Part shown: piece by piece, positions 6,442 through 15,411 of the stretch
Layout: each line of letters starts with the position of its first letter
Numbering within the stretch: the first letter of the stretch is position 1
DNA from: a virus
Virus record (IMG/VR): IMGVR_UViG_3300023274_000006
Coordinates: 1-39,363 of that record
Length of the DNA: 39,363 bases
Direction: 5' to 3' (one strand)
The notes under the pieces: model-generated
What the model saw: the letters and a program-made list of their open reading frames with translations, nothing else
Databases searched by the model: none
What the model was told of the DNA's origin: nothing
Made by a program: the position numbers and the translations under genes

Positions 6442-6662
6442 TGAGCAGGGACAGGCGCATCGCCGAGGCGATGCTGAAGCAGGACGTCACCGCCGCATTC
6501 ATCGAGCGGCGTCGCGAGCTTGCCGGGCAGAACCACGGCAAGGGCGTTGCGGCCGAGCGCGCCCTTGCGTCCGAGGATCGGGCGCGCGCGGCGGGCAGCG
6601 ACCGGGTGAACCGCATCCGGGACGCCGCTCGTGAGGCCGCACGGAAAGACCCTCTCTGGTGA
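6441..6662 (+). CDS. Hypothetical charged helical protein
   Basis: Seventy-three residues from ATG 6441, sharing a base with the upstream stop. Almost entirely helical and highly charged (ERRRELAGQNHGKGVAAERA), ending KDPLW. No family is recognised. Part of the terminase-to-portal cluster. Confidence 0.6.
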   Translation: MSRDRRIAEAMLKQDVTAAFIERRRELAGQNHGKGVAAERALASEDRARAAGSDRVNRIRDAAREAARKDPLW

Positions 6663-6817
6663 CGACCATCGACATGAGGTGGGGCAAGTCCCGTGAGAAC
6701 GGGGTGTGGATTGCGCCGACTTCACGACGGCGCGTTCTGTGGCGTGGACACGATGCGTTGTTCGTCGCGGTCGGACGTCTCCGGTTGCGGATCATGAAGC
6801 CCGGGAGAAGCGCATGA
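6659..6817 (+). CDS. Hypothetical 52-residue basic protein
   Basis: From GTG 6659, overlapping both neighbours by 4 bp. It opens TTIDM, the same words as the next gene at 6814 with nearly identical DNA, then is Arg/Trp-rich (TSRRRVLWRGHDALFVAVGRLRLRI). Function unknown. The shared opening suggests a small tandem duplication around the start. Confidence 0.5.
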   Translation: MTTIDMRWGKSRENGVWIAPTSRRRVLWRGHDALFVAVGRLRLRIMKPGRSA

Positions 6818-7080
6818 CGACTATCGACATGATGCAGGCCGGCATCGGCCGCTGGATGGTGGCGCGTACGGAGCGCCGGGCGCGCACGCGACGGTTGAAC
6901 AAGGGCGCGGGAGAGCGGTTGCTGCGCGGCCTGCTCCAGCTGGTAGGCCTCGGCTGGCTCGACTACGCCGCGTGGGACATCAGCCGAACGGCCGGGTACG
7001 TCGCGATCGGAATCACGTTCATACTGGTGAGCGCTATGATCACGGGCAATAGCGGTAACGGGGGCGGGGAGCGTACGTGA
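6814..7080 (+). CDS. Small membrane protein upstream of portal
   Basis: Eighty-eight residues from ATG 6814. A basic amphipathic first half (ARTERRARTRRLNKG) precedes a predicted transmembrane helix (TAGYVAIGITFILVSAMI, about residues 60-77) and a Gly/Asn tail. Overlaps the portal start by 4 bp. No family is recognised. Confidence 0.6.
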   Translation: MTTIDMMQAGIGRWMVARTERRARTRRLNKGAGERLLRGLLQLVGLGWLDYAAWDISRTAGYVAIGITFILVSAMITGNSGNGGGERT

Positions 7081-8651
7081 GGTTGCTCGGTGAGGTGATC
7101 CGCGACTCGGTCGCCGGACTGCTGAACCGCACCCCCGTGCCCCTGTCGCATCGGGTCGAAACGCCGTATTTCGGCGGCGGCCTGGGCGCCGGATCGCAGG
7201 ACCGCCTGGGACAGATGACGGCGTACGGCGCCGTCGGCACGCTGTTCCAGGTCGTGCACGCGCTGTCCGAGGACACGTCGCGCGTCGACTGGCACATGCA
7301 CCGGATCCGCCAGCGCAACCCCTCGAGGGACGCCGCCACCTGTCCGCTGTGCGACAAGGCCGGTGTCGATCTCCTGGAGAAGCATCCGGCGCTCGATCGG
7401 TGGAACGAGCCGAACGAGCACACGACCGGGCAGGAGTTCGTAGAGGCTGTTCAGCAGCACGTCGATCTCACCGGCGAGGGCTACTGGGTCATGGACCTGG
7501 TGAGCGCCGGGGCGCTGTCCGGCGTGCTCGACATGTACCCGGTGCGCCCCGATCGGATGGCGCCTGTCGCGAGCGCGACGGACTACCTGACCGGGTGGCT
7601 GTACCGCTCGCCGGACGGCGAGGTGATCCCGCTGTTCAAGGAACAGGTGATCCCGCTCAAGTCGCCGAACCCGCTTGATCCGTACCGGGGGCAGGGGCCG
7701 GTCGGCTCGATCATGCGGGACATCCGGTCGGCGGCCGCGTCGGGCGACTGGACGGAGATGTTCTTCCGCAACTCCGCCATGCCGGGCGGCGTGCTCGAGG
7801 TGCCGACCGCGCTCGGTCAGACGGAGTTCGATCGGCTGGCGGATCAGTGGAAGCGCGATCACCAGGGGATGAGCAACGCGCACCGGGTGGCGATCCTGGA
7901 GAACGGGATCACGTGGTCGGACCGGTCGTATTCCCCGAAGGACATGATCCTCACGGAGATCCGCAAGTACAGCGCCGATCAGATCCGTCAGGCGTACGGT
8001 TTCCCGGAGTTCGCGGCCGGCATCCTGGAGAACGCCAACCGGGCGAGCTCGGACGCGGCGTCGCGCTGGTACACGTCGCGCATGATCGTGCCGCGCCTCG
8101 ACAAGATCCGCGATGCGCTCAACTACCGCTACCTGAAGCGCTGGGGCGCTACCGGCACGAACGTGGAATTCGCCTACTCCGACCCGACCCCGCCGGACGT
8201 GGAGAGCGAGAACGCGACGCGCACCAGTAAGACGGAGGCGTATTCCGTACTGCGCCTGGCCGGCGTCAACCCGGAGGACGCGGCAATGGTCGTCGGGCTA
8301 CCTCCCATGAGGGAGGTCTCTGACCCGATGGCGGCCGGCGCGAATCGCCGTACGGGATGGGACCAGGATCCGGATGATCCGTCGGGACGCCCGCGCCGCC
8401 GTCGCAGCGGCGACGATGACGACGACAGCGGGTGGGACGACCGGTTCGACAATGCCATGAAGTGGGTGGCCGTCGAGCACATTGACGAGAACACCTGCCA
8501 GGCCTGCAAGGACAACGACGGCAAAACGTACCGCAACCGGCAGGACGCGTATGCCGACTACCCGGAGGGTGGCGGCTACGCGAAGTGCGAGGGGCGCGGC
8601 AACTGCCGGGGCCGGGTCGTCAAGCGCGGACGGAAGGGCGAGGGATCATGA
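7077..8651 (+). CDS. Portal protein
   Basis: A 524-residue HK97-type portal from GTG 7077. It forms the dodecameric ring at one prohead vertex through which DNA is pumped. The central part contains typical segments (GEGYWVMDLV, VIPLKSPNPLDPYRGQGP, DQWKRDHQGMSNAHRVAILENG). The C-terminus carries a charged linker, then a Cys-containing module (CQACKDNDGKTY to KCEGRGNCRGRVV, about 475-515) that resembles the tail of SPP1 gp7/MuF-type minor capsid proteins and may bind metal. The protease start overlaps its stop. Confidence 0.92.
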   Translation: MRLLGEVIRDSVAGLLNRTPVPLSHRVETPYFGGGLGAGSQDRLGQMTAYGAVGTLFQVVHALSEDTSRVDWHMHRIRQRNPSRDAATCPLCDKAGVDLLEKHPALDRWNEPNEHTTGQEFVEAVQQHVDLTGEGYWVMDLVSAGALSGVLDMYPVRPDRMAPVASATDYLTGWLYRSPDGEVIPLFKEQVIPLKSPNPLDPYRGQGPVGSIMRDIRSAAASGDWTEMFFRNSAMPGGVLEVPTALGQTEFDRLADQWKRDHQGMSNAHRVAILENGITWSDRSYSPKDMILTEIRKYSADQIRQAYGFPEFAAGILENANRASSDAASRWYTSRMIVPRLDKIRDALNYRYLKRWGATGTNVEFAYSDPTPPDVESENATRTSKTEAYSVLRLAGVNPEDAAMVVGLPPMREVSDPMAAGANRRTGWDQDPDDPSGRPRRRRSGDDDDDSGWDDRFDNAMKWVAVEHIDENTCQACKDNDGKTYRNRQDAYADYPEGGGYAKCEGRGNCRGRVVKRGRKGEGS

Positions 8652-9391
8652 ACCTTGATCAGCGGATCGAGGCGCTGCGCGCGCGCAACCTCGCGCCGGT
8701 CGCGAAGGTCCGGCGTGGCATCCGGCTGGAGAACTCCGGCGCGGCCGTGTCGCTGTACCTGTACGACGACATCGGCGGGTACGACGGCATCATGGCGAAG
8801 GACGTCCTGGACGGCTTGAAGGGCGCCAAGGGTGGCCCGGTCGAGCTGCACGTCAACAGCGGCGGTGGCGACATTTTCGAGGCGCACGCCATCCACAACG
8901 TGATCAAGCGCCACCCTGGCAAGGTTGTCGCCTACGTCGATGGCATCGCCGCGTCGGCCGCCTCGTACATCCTCATGGCGTGTGACGAGGTGTGGATGGA
9001 GCCGAACGCGCAGCTCATGATCCACGACGGTTTCGGCGGCGGTCCCGGTCACCCGGCCGACCTGCGCGAGACCGCCGACATTCTCGATCTCCTGTCGGAC
9101 AGCATCGCGGCGATGTACGCCGAGCGTGCCGGTGGCACGGCGCAGGAATGGCGCGCGCGAATGACCGCCACGACGTGGTACAACGCCAGCCAGGCCGTAG
9201 CCGCCGGGCTGGCGACCGGCATCCACGGCGCGACGACCGCTCCGACCAACCAGATGGGCATCACCGGCGACGGTGGGTCCGGTGGGAACAGGCAACCTCC
9301 GTCATCCGAGACGGACAAGATCGACGCAGCAGCGACCGCTCCCGACTGGTTCGGTGGGCTGACCTCTGGTCTGAAAGGACTATTCGCATGA
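8648..9391 (+). CDS. ClpP-type prohead protease
   Basis: A 247-residue capsid maturation protease from ATG 8648. The ClpP/crotonase fold is evident: HVNSGGGDIFEAHAI, nucleophile Ser103 within DGIAASAASYI, catalytic His126 in LMIHDGFGG, and a later acidic region completing the triad. It would cut scaffold or the capsid N-terminal segment during prohead assembly. The disordered C-terminal 40 residues, ending in an amphipathic helix, may act as scaffold or targeting tail. Overlaps portal and capsid genes. Confidence 0.9.
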   Translation: MNLDQRIEALRARNLAPVAKVRRGIRLENSGAAVSLYLYDDIGGYDGIMAKDVLDGLKGAKGGPVELHVNSGGGDIFEAHAIHNVIKRHPGKVVAYVDGIAASAASYILMACDEVWMEPNAQLMIHDGFGGGPGHPADLRETADILDLLSDSIAAMYAERAGGTAQEWRARMTATTWYNASQAVAAGLATGIHGATTAPTNQMGITGDGGSGGNRQPPSSETDKIDAAATAPDWFGGLTSGLKGLFA

Positions 9392-10725
9392 CGACGACCA
9401 AGGCCCTGCCGAAGAACGCGAAGGAGTGGGAGGAGTACGTCAACTCCTTCGACACGCCGGAGAAGTTCGCGAAGGCCTTCAACGACGGCTCCTTCAAGGA
9501 GACGATGAGGGCGTATCAGGACGCGTCCAACGCGACCATGCAGGACATGAAGGCCGAGCTGACCGAGCAGATGCAGGCCTCGATCCTGGAGCTCGCGAAG
9601 CGCAACGGCATCGGGTCCGGCGCCATCCGCCACCAGGTGGAGCGTGGCGCCGCCTACAACGCCGCCGCGCCGGGCACCGTCCTGGACGGTAAGACGAAGT
9701 CGCTGGCGAACTTCTTTCAGGCCGCCCTGCGCCCCGGTTCGCAGCTCACCCCGGAGGGGCGGGCACTCAAGGAGGAGATGCTGAACTACTCCTCCACGAC
9801 CGGCGAGGGTGGCGGCTACCTGATCCCGGAGGAGTGGCGCTCCGAGATCTTCAGCGGCCCCGAGCTGGAGGAAGCGGTCGTGCGTCCGCGCGCGACCGTC
9901 ATCCCGATGAACACGCTGCGTCTGCACTACCCGGCCGTCGACTTCACGACGGAGAACGGTGAGACGCTGGGCGGGATGATCTTCTACTGGATGGACGAAG
10001 AGGGCACCATCCCCGACACGTCCGCCAACTTCGCCGAGATCGCGCTCAACGCGTGGCGGATGGCCGGTGCGGCCGTCGTGCCGAACGACACGCTGAAGGA
10101 CGCCGGAGCGCTCGAGGCGTGGCTGCGCACCAACCTGCCGCGCGGCATCCGGGACTTCGAGGACCGCGCGTTCCTCAAGGGCGACGGTGTCAAGAAGCCG
10201 CTCGGTGCGCTGCACACCGCCAACCCGTCGCTGATCGTCGCGTCGGCGGAGGTCGGCCAGCAGGCTGCCACGATCACGTGGAACAACGTGCTGGCGATGT
10301 TCGCCCGGATGCTGCCGGAGTGCTACGACTCGGCGATCTGGACGATCACCCCGGACGCCCTCCCGGAGGTGTTCACCATGGCGCTGCCGGTCGGTACCGG
10401 CGGGTCGGCCGTGATGATCGCACCGGGTGCCGGCAACGCCGCCCCGGCCATGACGCTCCTGGGGCGTCCGATCAAGTGGACCCGCAAGGCGCCGGGCGTG
10501 CTCGGCACGCAGGGTGACATCAGCCTCGCGGACTTCCGGATGTACGCGATCGGCGACCGGCAGGACGTGCGCCTGGACACCAGCGAGCACGCGCAGTTCC
10601 TCGCCGACAAGACCGTGTTCAAGGTGATTGAGCGGGTCGACGGCCAGCCGCTGCTGAAGTCGCCGCTCACCCCGGAGAACGGTGGCCCGACCCTGTCGGC
10701 GTTCGTCCAGCTCGCGACGCGGTAA
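9388..10725 (+). CDS. Major capsid protein (HK97 fold)
   Basis: A 445-residue protein from ATG 9388. The first 120 residues are charged and helical (TPEKFAKAFNDGSFKETMRAYQ), a delta/scaffold domain likely removed by the adjacent protease. The mature region (GGYLIPEEWRSEIF onward) has the pattern of Phage_capsid family proteins, including WRMAGAAVVPNDTLKD, LKGDGVKKPLGAL and a C-terminal DRQDVRLDTSEHAQFLADKTVFKVIERVDG. Position after portal and protease is canonical. Confidence 0.93.
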   Translation: MTTTKALPKNAKEWEEYVNSFDTPEKFAKAFNDGSFKETMRAYQDASNATMQDMKAELTEQMQASILELAKRNGIGSGAIRHQVERGAAYNAAAPGTVLDGKTKSLANFFQAALRPGSQLTPEGRALKEEMLNYSSTTGEGGGYLIPEEWRSEIFSGPELEEAVVRPRATVIPMNTLRLHYPAVDFTTENGETLGGMIFYWMDEEGTIPDTSANFAEIALNAWRMAGAAVVPNDTLKDAGALEAWLRTNLPRGIRDFEDRAFLKGDGVKKPLGALHTANPSLIVASAEVGQQAATITWNNVLAMFARMLPECYDSAIWTITPDALPEVFTMALPVGTGGSAVMIAPGAGNAAPAMTLLGRPIKWTRKAPGVLGTQGDISLADFRMYAIGDRQDVRLDTSEHAQFLADKTVFKVIERVDGQPLLKSPLTPENGGPTLSAFVQLATR

Positions 10726-10742
10726 CCATGGAGACGGTGATC

Positions 10743-10931
10743 ATGTCCGACGATCCGCCGGGCGCTCCGCAGCCGGGCAACGTGTCGCTTCAGACATGGT
10801 TGCCCGGCCAGGAACACTACGACGAAGTGGTGCGCCGCAACAGCGACCCGTCGGCGCGCTGGGCGCTGGTGACGCTCGGCCCGGATGACGAACCCGACGA
10901 CCAGGGCTCGATCCTGGTGACGCTCGGCTGA
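10743..10931 (+). CDS. Small acidic protein after capsid
   Basis: Sixty-two residues from ATG 10743, which has GGAG 9 nt upstream; an in-frame ATG 10728 lacks a ribosome site. It is acidic and Pro/Gly-rich (SDDPPGAPQPGNVS) and ends with two VTLG repeats. Function unknown; possibly a decoration or packaging accessory peptide. Confidence 0.6.
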   Translation: MSDDPPGAPQPGNVSLQTWLPGQEHYDEVVRRNSDPSARWALVTLGPDDEPDDQGSILVTLG

Positions 10932-10934
10932 TCT

Positions 10935-10987
10935 ACCGGCAGGAGTAGAGCGGGTCCTTTAATGGGCAGTAGATCGCTCCTGCCGGT
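10935..10987 (+). terminator. Hairpin downstream of capsid genes
   Basis: ACCGGCAGGAG (10935-10945) pairs with CTCCTGCCGGT (10977-10987) around a 31-nt loop, in the only sizeable gap of this part of the late operon. No T-run follows. It may reduce or process readthrough to set capsid mRNA excess. Confidence 0.45.
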
Positions 10988-11047
10988 GCACGATCCCTGC
11001 GCGCGAGCCCACTCAGGGCCAGCAAGGGCGACAGAAAGGAGCCCGCT

Positions 11048-11608
11048 ATGCGCGGACTCGGAAGACTGTACGACATTGGTCTGGGTGTCAGTCCGATCGA
11101 CATGAACAGTGGCGACGGCGCGACCGGCAAGCGGATCAACATGATGTCCGCCGAGTCGGTCGACGTCGTCGTAGTCCTCGGCGCGGCCGCGTCGGGTACC
11201 GATGACGTGACGATCGACGCGCAGCAGCACACGGCGTACACGTCCGGCACGTCGAACGATCTCGACGCCACCGGCGTGTCGACGTCGATCGGCATCTCGG
11301 AGTACTTCGTCAAGAGCGAGACGCTCTTGGACAACGACGAAGCGTGGGCGCGGGTGACGCAGACCGCCGCGTCGGAGATCGTGCTCACCGGCGCGACGTA
11401 CGCCGCGCGTGAGTGCATCGTCGTCTTCAACGTCCGGGCCTCGCAGCTCGGCACGGGCTACTCGCACATGTCGGTGACGCTGTCCTACGCGACGAACGCC
11501 GTGCGCACCGGCGCCGTGCTGTACCTGCCGGTCGGCCTGCGTGCCGGCGCACGTCCGGACCGTCTCACCTACCCGAACCTCCTGCGCCCCGGCGCGGCGA
11601 ACGCCTGA
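11048..11608 (+). CDS. Hypothetical structural protein
   Basis: A 186-residue protein from ATG 11048 with AAAGGAG 5-8 nt upstream. Beta-rich sequence (VDVVVVLGAAASGTDDVTIDAQQHTAYTSG, SHMSVTLSYATNAVRTGAVLYLP) reads like a head accessory or decoration protein, which its position after the capsid gene also suggests. No named family is recognised. Confidence 0.65.
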   Translation: MRGLGRLYDIGLGVSPIDMNSGDGATGKRINMMSAESVDVVVVLGAAASGTDDVTIDAQQHTAYTSGTSNDLDATGVSTSIGISEYFVKSETLLDNDEAWARVTQTAASEIVLTGATYAARECIVVFNVRASQLGTGYSHMSVTLSYATNAVRTGAVLYLPVGLRAGARPDRLTYPNLLRPGAANA

Positions 11609-11622
11609 TCGGGGACTGAGAC

Positions 11623-12084
11623 ATGACGGTAGTCAACGAAGCGGCCGCATACCGCAAGTCGATGCTCGGTGCCGGTCCGGTCAGCAAGGCGACCGGCACC
11701 ATCACGGGCAACCCGACGACCCCGCTGTTCACCATCGCCGGTGGTGACGTGCTCGTGACGGGGATTTGGGGCAAGGTCACCACCGCCCTGTCCACCGACT
11801 CGGGTACGTACGCGCTCCAGGCCAACCCGACCACCGGCGACACCCAGACGATCGTCACGGCGACGGACCTGGGTACGTCGGACACGGCGGTCGGCTCGCT
11901 GATCGGGCTGACGCGCGGCACGACCGCCGCACCGGCGTTCCTGCGAGGCGGCACCGTGCGACACGAGGCGGTCGTCACGACCGGCCAGATCGAATTCGTC
12001 GGCGCGGCGAGCGCCAACGGTGCGATCACTTTCTACGTCACGTGGGTACCACTCACTGACGGCGCGACGCTGGTCGCGGCCTGA
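11623..12084 (+). CDS. Hypothetical head protein
   Basis: A 153-residue protein from ATG 11623. Rich in Gly, Thr, Ala and short beta strands (ATGTITGNPTTPLFTIAGGDVLVTGIWGKV). The pattern is like small beta-sandwich head decoration proteins, but no family can be named. It lies between two other head-region genes with short spacers. Confidence 0.6.
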   Translation: MTVVNEAAAYRKSMLGAGPVSKATGTITGNPTTPLFTIAGGDVLVTGIWGKVTTALSTDSGTYALQANPTTGDTQTIVTATDLGTSDTAVGSLIGLTRGTTAAPAFLRGGTVRHEAVVTTGQIEFVGAASANGAITFYVTWVPLTDGATLVAA

Positions 12085-12098
12085 CGAGAGGAAGTCTC

Positions 12099-12449
12099 AT
12101 GAGTGAACTGGACGAAACGCCGACCGTCACGCACGACCCCTCGGTCATGGAGTCGGACGACGACGAATCGCGCGGCACCGACGGCCTGACGGACGACGAA
12201 CGCCGCCACGCCAAGCAGGAGCGGCGCGACGCGGAGCAGAAGCAGGTCGACCGGGACGGCGATGCCGAGCGCGCCCGGATCGAGCGCGAGCACGGCGAGG
12301 CGGAGGGGGCGCGCGGCCGCAACGCCGGGACCGAGTCCGGCGCCGACCCGGCGACCGGTGTCGACTCGGCCGAGCGTTCCGGCGCGACCGAGAAGGACAA
12401 GCCGGTGAAGGCGACCGGTCGCGGCGCGCGCACGCAGGACAGCAAGTAG
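12099..12449 (+). CDS. Disordered, highly charged protein
   Basis: A 116-residue protein from ATG 12099 with GAGAGGAAG 6-8 nt upstream. Composition is dominated by D, E, R, K, A and G with no hydrophobic core (DDERRHAKQERRDAEQKQVD), predicting disorder or a single charged helix. Function unknown; such proteins in head clusters can be scaffolding-like or virion internal proteins. Confidence 0.6.
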   Translation: MSELDETPTVTHDPSVMESDDDESRGTDGLTDDERRHAKQERRDAEQKQVDRDGDAERARIEREHGEAEGARGRNAGTESGADPATGVDSAERSGATEKDKPVKATGRGARTQDSK

Positions 12450-12490
12450 TTCCCCGACCCACGCGTCACGCAGTCCGTTAGGTGGCATAG

Positions 12491-12907
12491 ATGGCAATTC
12501 GATACTCGACCGCCACCCGAAACGCGCTGTGTGACGCGTGGGTCGACCGGTTCGACGCCGGATCCGGTGCCGGCAAGATCCGCATCTACAGCGGGACGCA
12601 GCCGGCGTCGGCGAACGACGCGGCCGCCGGGACGTTGCTCGCGACCGTGACGCTGAACGATCCGGCATTCGACGCGGCCAGTACCGGCGCGGCATCGATC
12701 GACGCCAGCCCCACCCTGTCCGGCACGATCGTCGCAACCGGTACGGCGGCGTGGTGGCGGGGACTCGACTCGGACAACAACGTCGTGTGCGACGGGTCCG
12801 TCACGGCGACCGGCGGTGGCGGGGATCTCACCCTGTCGACCGTCTCGTTGGTCGCCGACGCGTCCGTCACGATCACCGGTGGCACGCTGACCGTTCCGGC
12901 GGCGTAG
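12491..12907 (+). CDS. Small beta-rich virion protein
   Basis: A 138-residue protein from ATG 12491. The opening AIRYSTATRNALCDAWVDRFDAG and the following repeated beta strands (KIRIYSGTQPASANDAAAGTLLATV) match a family of small proteins common in actinophage head-tail clusters that I recognise by pattern but cannot name functionally. The C-terminal third is a Ser/Thr/Gly beta repeat. Confidence 0.65.
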   Translation: MAIRYSTATRNALCDAWVDRFDAGSGAGKIRIYSGTQPASANDAAAGTLLATVTLNDPAFDAASTGAASIDASPTLSGTIVATGTAAWWRGLDSDNNVVCDGSVTATGGGGDLTLSTVSLVADASVTITGGTLTVPAA

Positions 12908-12911
12908 TCCG

Positions 12912-13889
12912 GTGGCCAACGTCCTGGCGTCGCAGGCGTACGCATTCGCCGACGGCACGTCGGGCAAGTCCCTCGATCTCGGGAGCGCGCCGAGCGTCGG
13001 GCAATGGGACATCCTGTGCATCAACAGCAACACCGTGATGGACAGCGTGACGTCCTCCGGCGGCGCGTCATGGAGCGCGCTGGAGACAGCGGTCGCCAAC
13101 CAGGGCGCCTACGTGTACGGGCGCAAGGCGACCGGTGGTGAGCTGACCACCGTGGTGGTCGACACCAACGGCAACGAGCCGACGTCGGTGATCTGGCTAC
13201 GGGTCGGCGGGCTGGACGCAGTGGACGCCTCGCCCACCAGCAACACGCAGTCCCCCTCGAGCGTCGCCGGATCGACACCGTCGCACAACACCGGCGCACT
13301 GAGCGCTACCGGTGAGTTCGTCGTCGCGTTCGGCGCGCTGCACTCCATCGGCGCGGCCAACCAGAGCGCGCCCGTCTGGTCGTCGGGCTATACCGGGCTG
13401 CTGACCAGCGTGCAGGGATCCGGCATCACCGGCGTGCGCGGCTACGTCGCGACGAAGGACGGTGCCGGCACGGCGGCCGAGACGCCGTCGGTCTCCTGGT
13501 CGGGCGACGGCGCGTTCAACCGCTACATGCTGACCGCCGTGTTCTCCGCCGCGACCGGTGCGACGGGCGAGCTTGCCGGTACCGGCCCGGTCGGCACGGC
13601 AGCCCTGGCTGGTGGACAGGAGACGGCGGCCGCGCTCGCCGGTACCGGCCCGATCGGCACGGCGCTGCTGGCGGGCACGGTCGTCACGGGTGGCGTGGTG
13701 GCGCGGCCGCGCACCGGATGGAACGGCCTCGCCGCCATCTACCGCAACGCCGATGCCGAGCTGCGCCGAGACGCGGCCGGTCCGCCGACGAATTGCCCGA
13801 ACGACGGCACCGCGCTGGTTTTCGTGCGCGGTGAGCACTGGTGCCCGTTCGACGGGTGGATCTGGGGCGGGGAGCCTGTAACCTGGTGA
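12912..13889 (+). CDS. Virion protein with lectin-like body and zinc-ribbon-like C-terminus
   Basis: A 325-residue protein from GTG 12912, 5 bp after the previous stop. Residues 1-215 are a Ser/Gly/Thr beta-rich region resembling a jelly-roll or Ig-like head fibre. Two tandem repeats of LAGTGP(V/I)GTA(A/L)LAG follow (about 220-255). The last 45 residues contain CPNDGTALV and CPFDGWIW, a two-knuckle arrangement that could bind zinc. It could be a capsid fibre or decoration protein. A hairpin terminator follows. Confidence 0.6.
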   Translation: MANVLASQAYAFADGTSGKSLDLGSAPSVGQWDILCINSNTVMDSVTSSGGASWSALETAVANQGAYVYGRKATGGELTTVVVDTNGNEPTSVIWLRVGGLDAVDASPTSNTQSPSSVAGSTPSHNTGALSATGEFVVAFGALHSIGAANQSAPVWSSGYTGLLTSVQGSGITGVRGYVATKDGAGTAAETPSVSWSGDGAFNRYMLTAVFSAATGATGELAGTGPVGTAALAGGQETAAALAGTGPIGTALLAGTVVTGGVVARPRTGWNGLAAIYRNADAELRRDAAGPPTNCPNDGTALVFVRGEHWCPFDGWIWGGEPVTW

Positions 13890-13892
13890 TCA

Positions 13893-13927
13893 CCGGAGCG
13901 CGGGCACTCCCGTCGTTCGCGCTCCGG
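13893..13927 (+). terminator. 10-bp hairpin after the virion fibre-like gene
   Basis: CCGGAGCGCG (13893-13902) and CGCGCTCCGG (13918-13927) with a 15-nt loop, 4 bp after the stop codon. A smaller GCCCC-GGGGC hairpin follows at 13952-13965. No T-run; probably partial termination between head and connector genes. Confidence 0.55.
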
Positions 13928-14004
13928 CTACAACTGAAGATCGCCATTCCTGCCCCCTACGGGGCGGCTAGGAACCAGAAAGCGAGTTCGAGGGACATGG
14001 CGTC

Positions 14005-15027
14005 ATGACTTGGTACATCACCAGGGAAGCCGTCAAGGATGCCCTGGACATCAAGGCCACCGCGCGTTCCGACGCGCAGATCGATCGTTGCATTGCGACG
14101 GCGACCGATCAGATCACCGGCCTGCTCCGGCGTCAGTTCGACCCGTTGAGCGCCACCCTCCGTTTCCCCGCCCCGGCCGGCCAGACGCTGTGGTTCGGGC
14201 GGCGCAGTCTGGTAAGTGTCACGTCCGTCTCGGTCGACGGCGTCGCGCTGGACGATGCGGACTACCTCCTCCTGCCCCTCGATGACGGACCTCCGTACGA
14301 CGGCATTCGGATCGTCGCGACGTCGACCGCCAGCCTCTTCGGTGGCGAGGATCCCGCCGTGTCGATCACCGGGGTGTGGGGCTACGACTTGACGGAGATC
14401 ACGGCCGGCGCGACGGCGGAGGCGCTGGACGCGGCGGAGACGTCGGTCGATCTGAACGGCGAGGCGTCGGCCGCCGTCGGGGTTGGCAGTGTCATCCGTG
14501 TCGACAGTGAGCGGATGACTGTCACTGCCAGGTCCCTACTGTCAACGGGCGTGACACTGTCAGCGAACCTGACAGCGGCGAAAGCTGACACGGCGGTGAC
14601 AGTGTCATCCGGCGCCGGGGTGACAGTCGGCGAGACGGTGTTGATCGACGCGGAGTACATGAAGGTCCATGCCGTCGCGGGGAACGTGCTCCTGGTGACG
14701 CGCGCCGTCGACGGCTCGACGCTCGCGACGCACACCAGTGGTGCGACGCTGTACGCGCCCCGCACGGTGACGGTGACGCGCGGCGCACTCGGCACCACGG
14801 CAGCGACGCACACGGACGCGAGCGTCGTCCGCGTGTGGCAGCCGCCACCTCTGGTTGGCGAGCTGGCCCTCGCGTACGCGCTGACGTCTCTCGGCCAGAG
14901 CCAGGCGGGCTACGCCCGTACGGTCGGCTCGAACGAGAACGAGCGCGAGGCGTCGGGTCGTGGTCTGAAGCAGATCCAGGAGCACGCGATGCGTGAGTAC
15001 AAGCGCTGGCTGACGGGGGCGGTGTAG
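14005..15027 (+). CDS. Head-tail connector (gp6-like) with inserted beta domain
   Basis: A 340-residue protein from ATG 14005. The N-terminal 125 residues (TREAVKDALDIKATARSDAQIDRCIATATDQITGLLRRQF) and the C-terminal helix (NEREASGRGLKQIQEHAMREYKRWL) match HK97 gp6-type adaptors, normally only 100-200 residues. Between them lies an insertion of about 145 residues with repeated beta motifs (IRVDSERMTV, LIDAEYMKV, VTVTRGALGTTAATHTDASVVRVW). A three-codon open frame, ATG 13997 to TGA 14008, carries the GAGGGA ribosome site and overlaps this start. Confidence 0.8.
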   Translation: MTWYITREAVKDALDIKATARSDAQIDRCIATATDQITGLLRRQFDPLSATLRFPAPAGQTLWFGRRSLVSVTSVSVDGVALDDADYLLLPLDDGPPYDGIRIVATSTASLFGGEDPAVSITGVWGYDLTEITAGATAEALDAAETSVDLNGEASAAVGVGSVIRVDSERMTVTARSLLSTGVTLSANLTAAKADTAVTVSSGAGVTVGETVLIDAEYMKVHAVAGNVLLVTRAVDGSTLATHTSGATLYAPRTVTVTRGALGTTAATHTDASVVRVWQPPPLVGELALAYALTSLGQSQAGYARTVGSNENEREASGRGLKQIQEHAMREYKRWLTGAV

Positions 15028-15410
15028 TGGTCAGTCTCGACGTACGCGTCACCCGGCGCGGCCCGCTCCTGGATGGCAGCGCGCCCCGGCACATCCGCCG
15101 CGCGGTCGATGACATCGAGAAGCAGGTCGCGCACTACGGCGCACAGCAGGTCGACCGGCGACTCAACCAGGTACTGCGCAAGCAGACGCCGTACTACCGC
15201 ACCCGGATCCGGGCCGTGCGCACCGGTGGCGACTGGGAAGTGGATGACTCGGGTGTCATCTACGGGCCTTGGCTGGAAGGCACCGGCAGCCGGAACAAGA
15301 CCACCCGCTTCAAGGGTTATCGCACGTTCCGGTACGTCGCGCAGATGGTCGATCGCAACGCCGATCAGATCGCCGAACGAGTGCTGCGTCCCTACGTGGC
15401 GAGGCTCTGA
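15027..15410 (+). CDS. Head-tail joining protein (gp10-like)
   Basis: A 127-residue protein from GTG 15027, sharing a base with the previous stop. Contains QTPYYRTRIRAVRTGGDWEVDDSGVIYGPWLEGTGSRN and a C-terminal RNADQIAERVLRPYVARL, the pattern of minor tail/neck proteins of the HK97 gp10 type that sit between connector and tail terminator genes. Confidence 0.7.
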   Translation: MVSLDVRVTRRGPLLDGSAPRHIRRAVDDIEKQVAHYGAQQVDRRLNQVLRKQTPYYRTRIRAVRTGGDWEVDDSGVIYGPWLEGTGSRNKTTRFKGYRTFRYVAQMVDRNADQIAERVLRPYVARL

Positions 15411-15411
15411 C

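Noticed and set aside
9049-10590. 513-residue open frame on the minus strand
   Set aside because: Antisense to protease and major capsid genes; no recognisable domain.
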